12,115 nucleotides of DNA, from contig CAJWMI010000052.1 in assembly GCA_913043185.1 (NCBI GenBank), positions 1 to 12,115 on the forward strand, given 5' to 3'. Position numbers and translations under genes: made by a program. This stretch comes from an uncultured Fidelibacterota bacterium (lineage in GTDB: Bacteria > Marinisomatota > Marinisomatia > Marinisomatales > UBA1611). Positions 1 through 6,943 of the stretch are shown here, piece by piece (position 1 is the first letter of the stretch; the number at the start of each line of letters is the position of its first letter). The notes under the pieces were generated by a model that was not told the DNA's origin, ran no database searches, and worked only from the letters and a program-made list of their open reading frames with translations.

Positions 1-164
1 GTCAACGAAGTCCTAGGTTGGATGAGTCTTGGTATTATAGATTCTATGGTATCACAGCGGGTCTAATATTTAGTGGAGAGCTTTATGAGGCTCTATCAAC
101 GATGTTGACACCTACTGAAACGTTCATCCTTTCCCAAGAAAAGTATGAGCAAAATAAAAGGTAA
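1..164 (+). CDS. 3' end of an unrecognised protein (partial)
   Basis: An open frame enters from the left edge and reads from position 3 to a TAA at 162-164, giving about 53 C-terminal residues. It contains an aromatic, mildly hydrophobic stretch (SWYYRFYGITAGLIFSG) followed by a polar end terminating in NKR. I do not recognise the family. The stop lies 14 bases before the next start at 179, and the intervening sequence carries that gene's Shine-Dalgarno, so the two are probably co-transcribed. The frame is supported by its continuity to the window edge and by the close fit to the next gene. The N-terminal part lies outside the window, so domain content cannot be judged. Confidence 0.6.
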   Translation, partial: QRSPRLDESWYYRFYGITAGLIFSGELYEALSTMLTPTETFILSQEKYEQNKR

Positions 165-178
165 TAACTGGAGGCAAT

Positions 179-604
179 ATGGCCGAAACAAATAATGGTA
201 ATGGTGAGGATAAACCTAAGGTAGACCCTCAAAAGCAATACTTAATCGAACAGTTTGGCAACCTTATGGAAAGAGTAGGCGAAGGTTATGGTGGTCCACT
301 GCAGGAAGAACTAATTCGACGTATGGAACAGACTATCGCTGATTTTGACGAAGAAGTTAGCGAAATGCTAGAAGGCTTGCGGGATAATTCAGTCAAGAGA
401 CATGAGAAACTCAAGGAAATCTGGGAGAATCCTCAACAAGAAGCACCTGAAGGAGATGGTGGTTCTGGAGCACCTGAGGATGCTAGCGACTGGGAAAAAA
501 GAGTAGAAAGCATGGCAGACGGATCTGGTGAGGATACAAAAGAGGAAGAACCAAAAGAAGAAGAGCCAAAGAAAAAAGGTTTATTTGGGCGCGGTAAAAA
601 GTAG
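179..604 (+). CDS. small acidic protein with charged disordered tail, unknown function
   Basis: This is a 141-residue protein preceded by a strong Shine-Dalgarno (GGAGG about 5 bases before ATG 179). Residues 1-17 are polar. Residues about 18-85 look helical and amphipathic, with many E, R and L residues, possibly a coiled coil. Residues about 86-130 are low-complexity and rich in G, E, D and P. The end has two copies of an E-E-E-P-K type unit and then a basic tail (KKKGLFGRGKK). There is no signal peptide or membrane segment, so it is probably cytosolic and perhaps interacts with a partner. The gene is richer in G+C than its neighbours (43% over its first 60 bases). Its TAG stop shares one base with the GTG start of the next gene. 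I do not recognise a family and assign no function. Confidence 0.75.
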   Translation: MAETNNGNGEDKPKVDPQKQYLIEQFGNLMERVGEGYGGPLQEELIRRMEQTIADFDEEVSEMLEGLRDNSVKRHEKLKEIWENPQQEAPEGDGGSGAPEDASDWEKRVESMADGSGEDTKEEEPKEEEPKKKGLFGRGKK

Positions 605-993
605 TGCCAAATTTGAGGGTGACAAATCGCTCTCAAATTATATTTAAATCCATTATTCTTTTATCATTTGTATTTTGCCAACAGTCGGCAGATAAATCAA
701 AAGAGTACTCCCCATTAATAAAAAAAGTATATAGTTTTTCTAAGCTTGATTTTGTGACTTCTGAGGGTGAGTTTAATGAAGCCATATGTACACTTATTAT
801 CCCTGATTTAGTCTCTGATAGTCCTCCTTATATTGCAATATACTATCGAAGAGAGAACTCTCAATGGTTCACTGAATCGTTATACAGGAAAAGGCTTCGT
901 TTTAGTTTCAAAAACGGTGTAATAAAGCTTGACCGTTCTAATTTTTGGGACTGGTTTGAGATTGAGGAAATAAAAATAGTAGTTATATACTAG
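604..993 (+). CDS. small exported or lipoprotein-like protein, unknown function
   Basis: This 129-residue frame begins at GTG 604, which overlaps the preceding TAG by one base (TAGTG). Residues about 12-25 form a hydrophobic segment (IIFKSIILLSFVFC) followed by a polar stretch. This resembles a signal peptide, and C25 could be a lipidated cysteine, but the residues before it (V-F-C) are not a good lipobox, so lipidation is uncertain. The mature part is mixed beta-like and aromatic, with no motif I recognise. No clear Shine-Dalgarno precedes GTG 604, so translation may be coupled to the previous gene. A second in-frame GTG at 619 with GAGG directly before it is a weaker alternative. The function is unknown. 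It could be a periplasmic or outer-membrane accessory protein. Confidence 0.6.
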   Translation: MPNLRVTNRSQIIFKSIILLSFVFCQQSADKSKEYSPLIKKVYSFSKLDFVTSEGEFNEAICTLIIPDLVSDSPPYIAIYYRRENSQWFTESLYRKRLRFSFKNGVIKLDRSNFWDWFEIEEIKIVVIY

Positions 994-1185
994 GTTTTTA
1001 TTCATGGAAGCCAGAGTCATTAGATCCGTTTAGTAGATTTATATAAGATTTCTAAGTATTTGTTGGTAATTTTTTTTGTTAATACTACCGCAATGTCTAT
1101 CCATCTATATGATATATATATTGTTGTAGTTTTACTATAGAGTTTTTTCAATAATTAGTAATAAAGAATTTGAAAATTAATAATA
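994..1185. other. AT-rich intergenic gap before the SRP RNA
   Basis: This is 192 bases without a convincing gene. It includes a T8 run near 1071-1078 and an alternating TA stretch near 1108-1120. The SRP RNA promoter should lie near its 3' end, but I cannot pick a convincing -35/-10 pair: candidate TA-rich hexamers are either wrongly spaced or occur everywhere in such AT-rich DNA. I see no good terminator for the upstream gene. Confidence 0.5.
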
Positions 1186-1456
1186 GGCCGTGCTAGATGG
1201 GGAGTTAGCGGTGCCCTGTTGCCTGCAAACCGCTATAGCAGGATCGATGCTTATGCTAGGGTATTATCGGATAAATATGGTATACTGAGCGGTGTTGATA
1301 ATCTCAACCTGTTGCAACATTAACTGAGTGAACCCCGTCAGGCCTGGAAGGGAGCAGCGGTAAGCTTTTTTTTCTGTGTGCTTGCAGTTAATTGAGTTTG
1401 AGCTGGCAAGGTATTAAGTATTTATTTATGAGATTTCCAATCATAAGTGCACGGCC
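1186..1456 (+). ncRNA. ffs: signal recognition particle RNA, large form with Alu domain
   Basis: The RNA of the signal recognition particle, which binds Ffh and targets nascent membrane and secreted proteins. The diagnostic helix 8 core is at about 1338-1364: GTCAGG, then a GGAA tetraloop, then the AGCAGC side of the asymmetric loop. The 5' part (about 1200-1245) carries the bacterial Alu-type block, with GGTGCCCTGTTGCCTGCAA followed by a CCGCT-TAGCAGG segment, closely resembling B. subtilis scRNA. The ends pair perfectly: GGCCGTGC at 1186-1193 with GCACGGCC at 1449-1456. This gives about 271 nt, the long form with an Alu domain rather than the short 4.5S type. The tetraloop is closed by U-G rather than the usual C-G. 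The 3' end lies nine bases before dnaX with no terminator, so a shared primary transcript is likely. Exact ends are inferred from the closing helix. Confidence 0.93.
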
Positions 1457-1465
1457 ATCAGTTTT

Positions 1466-3172
1466 ATGACATATAAAGTATTATCATTAAAATGGCGTCC
1501 GCAGGTATTCAGCGATATTGTAGGGCAGGATCACGTCACTAAAACACTAGTTAATGCCTTCAAAAAAGAACGGGTTGCTCAGGGATATATTTTTACTGGC
1601 CCTAGAGGGGTCGGCAAGACCACAACAGCCAGGATATTATCAATGGCGTTAAATGCTGAAGGTGGCCCTAGATATGATTTTGATCCCAATACTACTATCG
1701 CGATGGAAATTTCCCAAGGAAGAGCTCTGGATGTTCTAGAGATTGATGGTGCGTCAAACAGGGGTATTGAAGAAATAAGAAATCTAAGAGAACAAATAAA
1801 GTTTGCTCCCATGGTTGGTCAATACAAGGTAATTATTATTGATGAGGTCCATATGCTTACTAACCCTGCGTTCAATGCCTTATTGCGAACACTAGAGGAG
1901 CCGCCTGCGCATGGTAAGTTTATTTTTTGCACCACAGACATTCACAAAGTACCCGCAACAATAATATCCAGGTGTCAGAGGTTTGATTTTAATCGAATAG
2001 CAACAGATACAATAATTAGTAGAATTTCTTTTATCCTTGAAAAGGAAAAAATAAAAGCAGACGAAGATAGTTTACAAATCATAGCAAGAAAAGCGGATGG
2101 CAGCATGAGAGATGGGCTAAGTATATTAGATCAAGTAATTAGTTTCTGTGGATCGGATATTAACTACGAACAAACAGTCTCGGCTTTAGGAATAATACCT
2201 AATGATCTATATTTTGATTATACAAAAGCGCTACTTGATAAAAATGGAACTGTAATGATCGAGGTTTTGGATCGTTTTGGACGCTATGGTGTGCCAGCAA
2301 GCGAGGTTAATAACGGAATAAGAAATCATTTAAAAAATTTACTCTATTCTAAAATTACCAATGGTATTGATTTGTTAGATATGAATAAAGAGAATAAAAA
2401 TTTATATCTTGCTCATGCAGCTGAATGGGATAATCGTGATCTACTAAGGATAAGTCAAACTGTTTCAGATGTAGCCACCTATATAAACCGTTCTGAGGAT
2501 CCATATCTGATATTAGAAATTACGGCATTGAAACTATTAGAAATGGATAAATCAGTTGCTCTAGATAAATTATTTGAGTCTGGTAATTTGCCTATGGATG
2601 AAAATGATCAAGTAATAGAGAAAAAAAAACCAAAAACAATAGATAAAAATCATTCTCCTATGGATTCTTCAAAAGATTCGATCGATGTAGTGGAAAAACC
2701 ACCTGTTAATATTGTACCGGAAAAAATAGATAAAATGGATAATAATATTGATAACCTAGATAGAGAAGAAGGCGATAACAATAATAATTCTGATAGTATA
2801 ACTGAATTAGATATCGATGAAGTTCGACAAAAATGGAAAGGTTTCATTGAAAAAGTGCATATAAAAAAACCATCAATCGCATCAATATTAGATAAGAGCG
2901 TTCCTCTAAATATTGAAAATGGCTTAATAACTATACAGATCTCTAGTGCCTTAGATTTTCATTTGAATATGATTGAAAATAATACCGAGGTGATAAATGA
3001 TATGCTAGAATCTGAATTTATATCTAACATTGGATTTACTGTTGAAAAAGGATCTAGTGATCCTAATGATAAGTTAGATGAAAATAAAAATATGTCCAGT
3101 GAAAATATTGAAAAAGATGAACAATTACGTGATAAGATTGTTGATCTATTTGATGGTGAAATTATAACATAG
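1466..3172 (+). CDS. dnaX: DNA polymerase III clamp-loader subunit tau (gamma/tau)
   Basis: ATPase subunit of the clamp loader, which opens the beta sliding clamp and, as tau, links polymerase cores to the helicase. Residues 1-10 match the family start, supporting ATG 1466. Walker A is GPRGVGKT at 45-52, Walker B/DEVH at 126-129, the SRC arginine-finger motif at 168-170, and a sensor-2-like GSMRDGLSILDQ at 212-223. The collar domain runs to about 370. A K/D/N-rich linker (about 376-450) and a smaller C-terminal domain (about 450-540) follow. The four cysteines of the usual zinc module, between Walker A and LEIDGASNRG (92-101), are absent. An A9 run at 2621-2629 (codons 386-388) sits at the start of the linker, with stops close by in both shifted frames. 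No Shine-Dalgarno precedes the ATG, where SRP RNA ends nine bases upstream. The length of 568 aa is normal for the family. Confidence 0.96.
   Translation: MTYKVLSLKWRPQVFSDIVGQDHVTKTLVNAFKKERVAQGYIFTGPRGVGKTTTARILSMALNAEGGPRYDFDPNTTIAMEISQGRALDVLEIDGASNRGIEEIRNLREQIKFAPMVGQYKVIIIDEVHMLTNPAFNALLRTLEEPPAHGKFIFCTTDIHKVPATIISRCQRFDFNRIATDTIISRISFILEKEKIKADEDSLQIIARKADGSMRDGLSILDQVISFCGSDINYEQTVSALGIIPNDLYFDYTKALLDKNGTVMIEVLDRFGRYGVPASEVNNGIRNHLKNLLYSKITNGIDLLDMNKENKNLYLAHAAEWDNRDLLRISQTVSDVATYINRSEDPYLILEITALKLLEMDKSVALDKLFESGNLPMDENDQVIEKKKPKTIDKNHSPMDSSKDSIDVVEKPPVNIVPEKIDKMDNNIDNLDREEGDNNNNSDSITELDIDEVRQKWKGFIEKVHIKKPSIASILDKSVPLNIENGLITIQISSALDFHLNMIENNTEVINDMLESEFISNIGFTVEKGSSDPNDKLDENKNMSSENIEKDEQLRDKIVDLFDGEIIT
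2621..2629 (+). promoter_or_regulatory. A9 tract in dnaX, candidate slippage site for a gamma-like product
   Basis: Nine consecutive A residues encode K386-K388 just after the collar domain. One extra A (or a -1 ribosomal shift on A-AAA-AAA) gives a stop after eight more codons, for a product of about 393 aa. One A fewer gives a stop after six codons, about 391 aa. In Thermus thermophilus, dnaX makes gamma by transcriptional slippage on an A9 run. I see no downstream stem-loop of the E. coli frameshift type. Function here is inferred from position and outcome. Confidence 0.5.
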
Positions 3173-3181
3173 GAGAAAATG

Positions 3182-3505
3182 ATGTTAAAGGGAAATATGG
3201 CAAAAATGCTAAAACAGGCGCAGGAAATGCAAAAGCGCATTGAAGGTGTCCAGGCTGAGCTTAATGATACAATAATAGATGCTGATTCTGGAGGCGGAAT
3301 GGTTAGAATAAAAGTGAATGGTAATCTAGAGCTTATAGAGCTATGTATTGAGCCAGAAGTACTAGAAGAAGACAAGGAAATTATTGAAGACCTTATCATT
3401 TCTGCTGTTAATAAAGGTATATCAAAAGCACAGTCCAAGTCAAAAGAAAAGATGAACTCAGTTACCGGTGGCATGTTATCAGGTTTAAATATTCCTGGGA
3501 TGTAA
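3182..3505 (+). CDS. ybaB: YbaB/EbfC family nucleoid-associated protein
   Basis: A small dimeric DNA-binding protein of the YbaB/EbfC family, usually encoded between dnaX and recR as it is here, and thought to act on the nucleoid or in recombination-associated processes. The N-terminal helix (LKQAQEMQKRIEGVQAEL) and the central sheet with GGGMVRIKVNG and a conserved acidic patch (EVLEEDKEIIEDL) match the family, and it ends in GLNIPGM. Two ATGs stand in tandem at 3179 and 3182. The AGGAG at 3171-3175, which overlaps the dnaX TAG, leaves three bases to 3179 but six to 3182, so I prefer 3182 (107 aa). The dnaX stop at 3172 is 9 bases upstream, and the recR start follows the stop by one base. 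Confidence 0.92.
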   Translation: MLKGNMAKMLKQAQEMQKRIEGVQAELNDTIIDADSGGGMVRIKVNGNLELIELCIEPEVLEEDKEIIEDLIISAVNKGISKAQSKSKEKMNSVTGGMLSGLNIPGM

Positions 3506-3506
3506 A

Positions 3507-4100
3507 TTGGCTCTATATCCCAAATCAGCAAATGCGCTAATAGAACAATTATCTAGACTTCCTGGAGTAGGAAGAAAGACTGCTCAAAGACTAGCGTTTT
3601 ATATTTTAAAGTCTGATAATGAGGATATAAAAAACTTATCAGAGGCCATAACAAACATTAAGAAAAATATTATATTCTGTGATTGTTGCGGAATTATGAC
3701 TGAAAACACTATCTGTGAAATTTGTACGGATAGTGACAGAGAAGATAGTGTTATTTGTGTTGTTGAGGAACCGCAGGATATTTATGCGTTTGAAAAAACG
3801 AATTCATTTAAAGGTAGATATCATGTTCTGGGTGGTGTTCTGTCACCGCTTGATGGGGTAGGACCAGACGATTTAAACCTTAAAAGCCTGTATGAAAGAG
3901 TTGAACATGGCATGGAAATAATTCTAGCTACTAACCCCAGTATTGAGGGTGATACAACTTCACTATATTTAGCTAAAATGCTTGAAAAGCTAGGTGCTAA
4001 AGTTACTAGACTAGCTAGGGGTATTCCAGTCGGAAGTGATCTTGAATATATGGATGAGCTAACACTAGCTAGGGCGATGGAAGGAAGGACTGTAGTATGA
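3507..4100 (+). CDS. recR: recombination mediator protein RecR
   Basis: Works with RecF/RecO to load RecA on SSB-coated single-stranded DNA at gaps. The 197-residue protein has the family layout: an N-terminal helix-hairpin-helix region (LSRLPGVGRKTAQRLAFYIL, about 15-34), a C4 zinc finger (C58, C61, C70, C73), a Toprim domain (about 80-175, with VVEEPQD and the ATNPSIEGD segment at 141-149), and a C-terminal YMDELTLARAMEGR region. The start is a TTG at 3507, one base after the ybaB TAA. No in-frame ATG exists upstream of the conserved helix-hairpin-helix, so TTG is required. Only a weak GGGA sequence precedes it, which suggests translation coupled to ybaB. Its stop overlaps the next ATG by four bases (ATGA). 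Confidence 0.96.
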   Translation: MALYPKSANALIEQLSRLPGVGRKTAQRLAFYILKSDNEDIKNLSEAITNIKKNIIFCDCCGIMTENTICEICTDSDREDSVICVVEEPQDIYAFEKTNSFKGRYHVLGGVLSPLDGVGPDDLNLKSLYERVEHGMEIILATNPSIEGDTTSLYLAKMLEKLGAKVTRLARGIPVGSDLEYMDELTLARAMEGRTVV

Positions 4101-4687
4101 ATACACCAAATATATTATCGCTCATTAGAATAATTCTTACACCATTGTTTATTATCCTTTTGTTTGCTGATTTTAAAATGGCAAAAGTATTTGCTTTACT
4201 TGTTTTCGCAATTGCAGCTATAACTGATGCATATGATGGTCATCTAGCACGGAAATATAATCAGATCACGCCCGAAGGAAAGTTTCTTGACCCGCTTGCC
4301 GATAAGATTCTTGTATTATCAGCATTTATATCTTTTGCATTTATAAATATTATTGATTTTTGGATGGTTGGTATAATAATATTTCGTGATTTATTTGTGA
4401 CCGGTTTACGTTTTATTATGTCCAGCAGAGGTTTTGAATTTGTTACATCAAAACTATCAAAATATAAAACAGCGTTTCAGCTAACTATAATCATACTAAC
4501 ACTTATTTTTATTAGTATTGAGGGCTTGGATATAAATATTTTTATCCCTACAATAGTAATAATTAAAGAATACAAAATAATATATATGCTGACTGCATTT
4601 ACTGCTATTTTTTCCGCCTACACAGGAATATTATATGTATATGCTAATAGATTTATTATACAAAAATTTCTTAATGGTAATCAGTGA
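4097..4687 (+). CDS. pgsA: CDP-diacylglycerol-glycerol-3-phosphate phosphatidyltransferase
   Basis: A membrane enzyme that makes phosphatidylglycerophosphate from CDP-diacylglycerol and glycerol-3-phosphate, the first committed step to phosphatidylglycerol and cardiolipin. The CDP-alcohol phosphotransferase signature is complete: D44, then D47-G48, A51-R52, G61, D65 and D69. The 196-residue protein has several hydrophobic segments (about 5-24, 30-43, 70-100, 125-142, 162-182), as expected for a multi-pass inner-membrane protein. ATG 4097 overlaps the recR stop in ATGA, and a GGAAGGA sequence 9-15 bases upstream is a plausible ribosome site inside recR. Family members with other alcohol acceptors share this signature. 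The choice of PgsA rests on the NxPNxLSxxR-type N-terminus, the length and the adjacent phosphatase gene. Confidence 0.92.
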   Translation: MNTPNILSLIRIILTPLFIILLFADFKMAKVFALLVFAIAAITDAYDGHLARKYNQITPEGKFLDPLADKILVLSAFISFAFINIIDFWMVGIIIFRDLFVTGLRFIMSSRGFEFVTSKLSKYKTAFQLTIIILTLIFISIEGLDINIFIPTIVIIKEYKIIYMLTAFTAIFSAYTGILYVYANRFIIQKFLNGNQ

Positions 4688-5136
4688 ATAAAATTGCAGA
4701 AATAATATCTACAGTTTTCTATATTGGGCGATTGCCCATAGCGCCAGGAACTTGGTGCAGCTTTATCGCATTTTTGTCTTGGTATCTACTCAGAACATAT
4801 ATACAAGCAGAGTTTATTCTCTATGCTAGTCTTGTATTATTTTTTATTGGGGTTGCGGCAACAACAATATATTCTGAATCGATTGGACAAGAAGATCCGC
4901 CTGAAATAGTTATTGATGAATGGGTTGGTCAGTGGATTGCTTTGTGGATGATACCTCACTCATTTATTTGGGGTTTTGTTTCTTTTTTATTTTTCAGGGT
5001 ATTTGATATTCTTAAGCCTGGACCAGTCCAACTCATGGATGATATAAAATCTGGAACCGGGATCATGATGGATGATGTAATCGCTGGAATACTGGCACTT
5101 TTGGTAACACAAAGCTTAGTCTATTTTATTGGATGA
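4684..5136 (+). CDS. pgpA: phosphatidylglycerophosphatase A
   Basis: A membrane phosphatase that converts phosphatidylglycerophosphate to phosphatidylglycerol, the step directly after PgsA. The family motifs are present: RLPIAPGTWCS at 16-26, DPPEIVIDEWVGQW at 71-84, FRVFDILKPGP at 104-114, and GTGIMMDDVIAG at 124-135. The acidic residues D78/E79 and D130/D131 are the expected metal and catalytic positions. Hydrophobic segments flank them, consistent with an inner-membrane protein. The length of 150 aa is close to the usual 150-170. It starts at GTG 4684, overlapping the pgsA TGA by four bases (GTGA), and its own TGA overlaps the cinA ATG (ATGA), so its translation is probably coupled on both sides. 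Having the synthase and phosphatase adjacent suggests balanced production. Confidence 0.92.
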   Translation: MNKIAEIISTVFYIGRLPIAPGTWCSFIAFLSWYLLRTYIQAEFILYASLVLFFIGVAATTIYSESIGQEDPPEIVIDEWVGQWIALWMIPHSFIWGFVSFLFFRVFDILKPGPVQLMDDIKSGTGIMMDDVIAGILALLVTQSLVYFIG

Positions 5137-6347
5137 AAGCATCTCTATTGACCATAGGAGATGAATTACTTTCTGGTAAAACAACGAACACGAACGCTAC
5201 ATGGATAAGCCATAATTTAACTTTAGCAGGATGTAATGTTGTAAGGAACATAACTGTTGGAGATAAAGAGGAAGAAATTTTAGATAGTCTTTCTGCATTA
5301 TTTGAGCGCCCAGTCGATTTAGTATTATGTACAGGCGGTCTAGGTCCAACGCATGATGATATAACTCGAAATACTATTTTTCAGTTTTTTAATAGTGACT
5401 CAGTCTTGGATGAAAACTACTGGGGAAACCTAAAAAAAAGATTTTCTTCTTTAGGATATTCGATACCATCATCTAATAAATCGCAAGCGATTATTCCCCA
5501 TAATGGTAAGGTGTTTCCTAATCCAATTGGTTCTGCACGTGGACTCTTGTTTCATAAAGATAAAATAACGTTCATGGCAATGCCAGGAGTACCATCTGAA
5601 ATGAAAGCCATGATGATTGAGTCAGTCATTCCATGGGTAAGAAAAAAAAGTAAAAAGAAAAATTTCTCTATAAATATACGGACAACCGGAATACCTGAAT
5701 CAGTATTGTATGAAAAAATAAAAGTCAAAAATAGTATCCTGAAATCTATAAACCTTGGATATTATCCATCATTATTTGGGGTAGATATTCGTATTAGTGG
5801 AAATAATATTGCATCGATAGAAAAAGTGCAAAAACTAATAGTCAAAGATGTGGGACCATATATTTATAACATTGGTGAAGAACCGCTGGAAAATATTATT
5901 GTTAATAGATTAATGAAAAATAATTTAACTATTGCAACCGCAGAATCTTGCACTGGTGGTCTAATTGGTCATCGGATAACACAAGTTTCCGGTAGTTCAA
6001 AAGTATATAACGGTGGACTCATAGCATACAGTAATAAAACTAAGCTAAACCAACTAAAAATAAATAATAAGACTCTTAATAGATTCGGCGCGGTTAGTAA
6101 AGAGGTTGCATCAGAAATGGCAGTACAGGTAAGAAATATTTTTGATTCTGATATTGGTGTTTCTGTTACAGGTATTGCCGGACCAGACGGTGGGACCAAA
6201 GATAAACCAGTTGGCCTGGTCTATGTAGGCTATTCTGATTGTAATGGATTAATAACAAAACAATTTAATTTTCACTCTTCAAGAGAATCCAATAAAATAC
6301 GTACTAGCCAGGCGGTGTTAAATTTGATCAGCCAAAAAGTGTTATAA
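5133..6347 (+). CDS. cinA: CinA family protein: MoaB-like domain plus NMN deamidase domain
   Basis: A two-domain 404-residue protein. The N-terminal half (about 1-170) is a molybdopterin-binding-like (MoaB/MoeA type) domain with TIGDELLSG at 7-15, CTGGLGPTHDD at 66-76 and MPGVPSEM at 150-157. In the family this half carries ADP-ribose pyrophosphatase activity. A linker domain follows. The C-terminal domain (about 253-404) is the PncC type nicotinamide-mononucleotide deamidase, with TAESCTGGL at 269-277, NGGLIAYSN at 293-301, and SVTGIAGPDGGT at 344-355. These roles place it in pyridine-nucleotide salvage. The ATG at 5133 overlaps the pgpA stop. The cinA-recA neighbourhood is known in several phyla and links it by transcription, not by shown function, to recombination. 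Both halves look intact. Confidence 0.93.
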   Translation: MKASLLTIGDELLSGKTTNTNATWISHNLTLAGCNVVRNITVGDKEEEILDSLSALFERPVDLVLCTGGLGPTHDDITRNTIFQFFNSDSVLDENYWGNLKKRFSSLGYSIPSSNKSQAIIPHNGKVFPNPIGSARGLLFHKDKITFMAMPGVPSEMKAMMIESVIPWVRKKSKKKNFSINIRTTGIPESVLYEKIKVKNSILKSINLGYYPSLFGVDIRISGNNIASIEKVQKLIVKDVGPYIYNIGEEPLENIIVNRLMKNNLTIATAESCTGGLIGHRITQVSGSSKVYNGGLIAYSNKTKLNQLKINNKTLNRFGAVSKEVASEMAVQVRNIFDSDIGVSVTGIAGPDGGTKDKPVGLVYVGYSDCNGLITKQFNFHSSRESNKIRTSQAVLNLISQKVL

Positions 6348-6923
6348 ATGAAAAATAAACTATTAAGAACCTTTGTAGCAATAACAGCACCCTCTGAGGT
6401 AGGTAATATAAAGCAAATGTTATTGTCCACAATGGAGAATGATAAAGCTGATATTAGATGGGTAAAGCATTCCAATCTTCATCTTACAGTGAAATTTTTG
6501 GGTTACACTCCTGAGGGTGATATAGCAAGCTTATGTAGTGATATAGATAATTTAGTCAAAAAACATAATCCGTTTAATTTATCGGTTTCTGGAACTGGTT
6601 GTTTCCCTGATACGATGAAACCTTCGGTATTGTATTTAGACGTTTCTGGCGATCATAAGTCACTTTCATTATTAGTGAATGAGGCAGAGGAATTATTTGC
6701 AAATAGAGGATACCCTAAGATGAAAGATTCTTTCATCCCTCATATCACCCTAGCAAGGATTAAATATCCTCAAAAGTTCGCACCAGATGTCACTTCTTTT
6801 TTAAATTCCTCATATGACGGTATTGATTTCCCAGTAAATCATTTGCAATTTTTCAGTAGTGAAATTCTGCCTGAAGGAGTATTTTATAATCTACTGGGTA
6901 CTTTTCCACTTGCCGATATATAA
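6348..6923 (+). CDS. thpR: 2H phosphoesterase, RNA 2',3'-cyclic phosphodiesterase type
   Basis: Member of the LigT/ThpR family, which hydrolyses 2',3'-cyclic phosphate ends of RNA (and historically was assayed as a tRNA half ligase). The two catalytic HxTx motifs are present: HLTV at 45-48 followed by KFLG, and HITL at 132-135 followed by ARI. Their spacing and the N-terminal RTFVAI strand are typical, and 191 aa is a normal length. The ATG directly follows the cinA TAA with no gap, and there is no clear Shine-Dalgarno, so reinitiation after cinA is likely. Cytosolic. The family assignment is firm, but the physiological substrate is not established from sequence. Confidence 0.92.
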   Translation: MKNKLLRTFVAITAPSEVGNIKQMLLSTMENDKADIRWVKHSNLHLTVKFLGYTPEGDIASLCSDIDNLVKKHNPFNLSVSGTGCFPDTMKPSVLYLDVSGDHKSLSLLVNEAEELFANRGYPKMKDSFIPHITLARIKYPQKFAPDVTSFLNSSYDGIDFPVNHLQFFSSEILPEGVFYNLLGTFPLADI

Positions 6924-6943
6924 TTGAATAAGGAATTAATAAA

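Noticed and set aside
433..636. Minus-strand open frame under the acidic protein gene
   Set aside because: Its serine/proline/phenylalanine pattern is the complement of the E/K-rich tail on the plus strand. No independent support.
2959..3531. A 190-codon open frame on the minus strand across the dnaX end, ybaB and the recR start
   Set aside because: It is serine/isoleucine-rich antisense shadow of three well-supported genes in AT-rich DNA, with no ribosome site or family resemblance.
6880..6943. Possible LexA box before recA
   Set aside because: Neither CTGT-N8-ACAG nor GAAC-N4-GTTC is present in the gap or the thpR end. A lineage-specific operator cannot be excluded.
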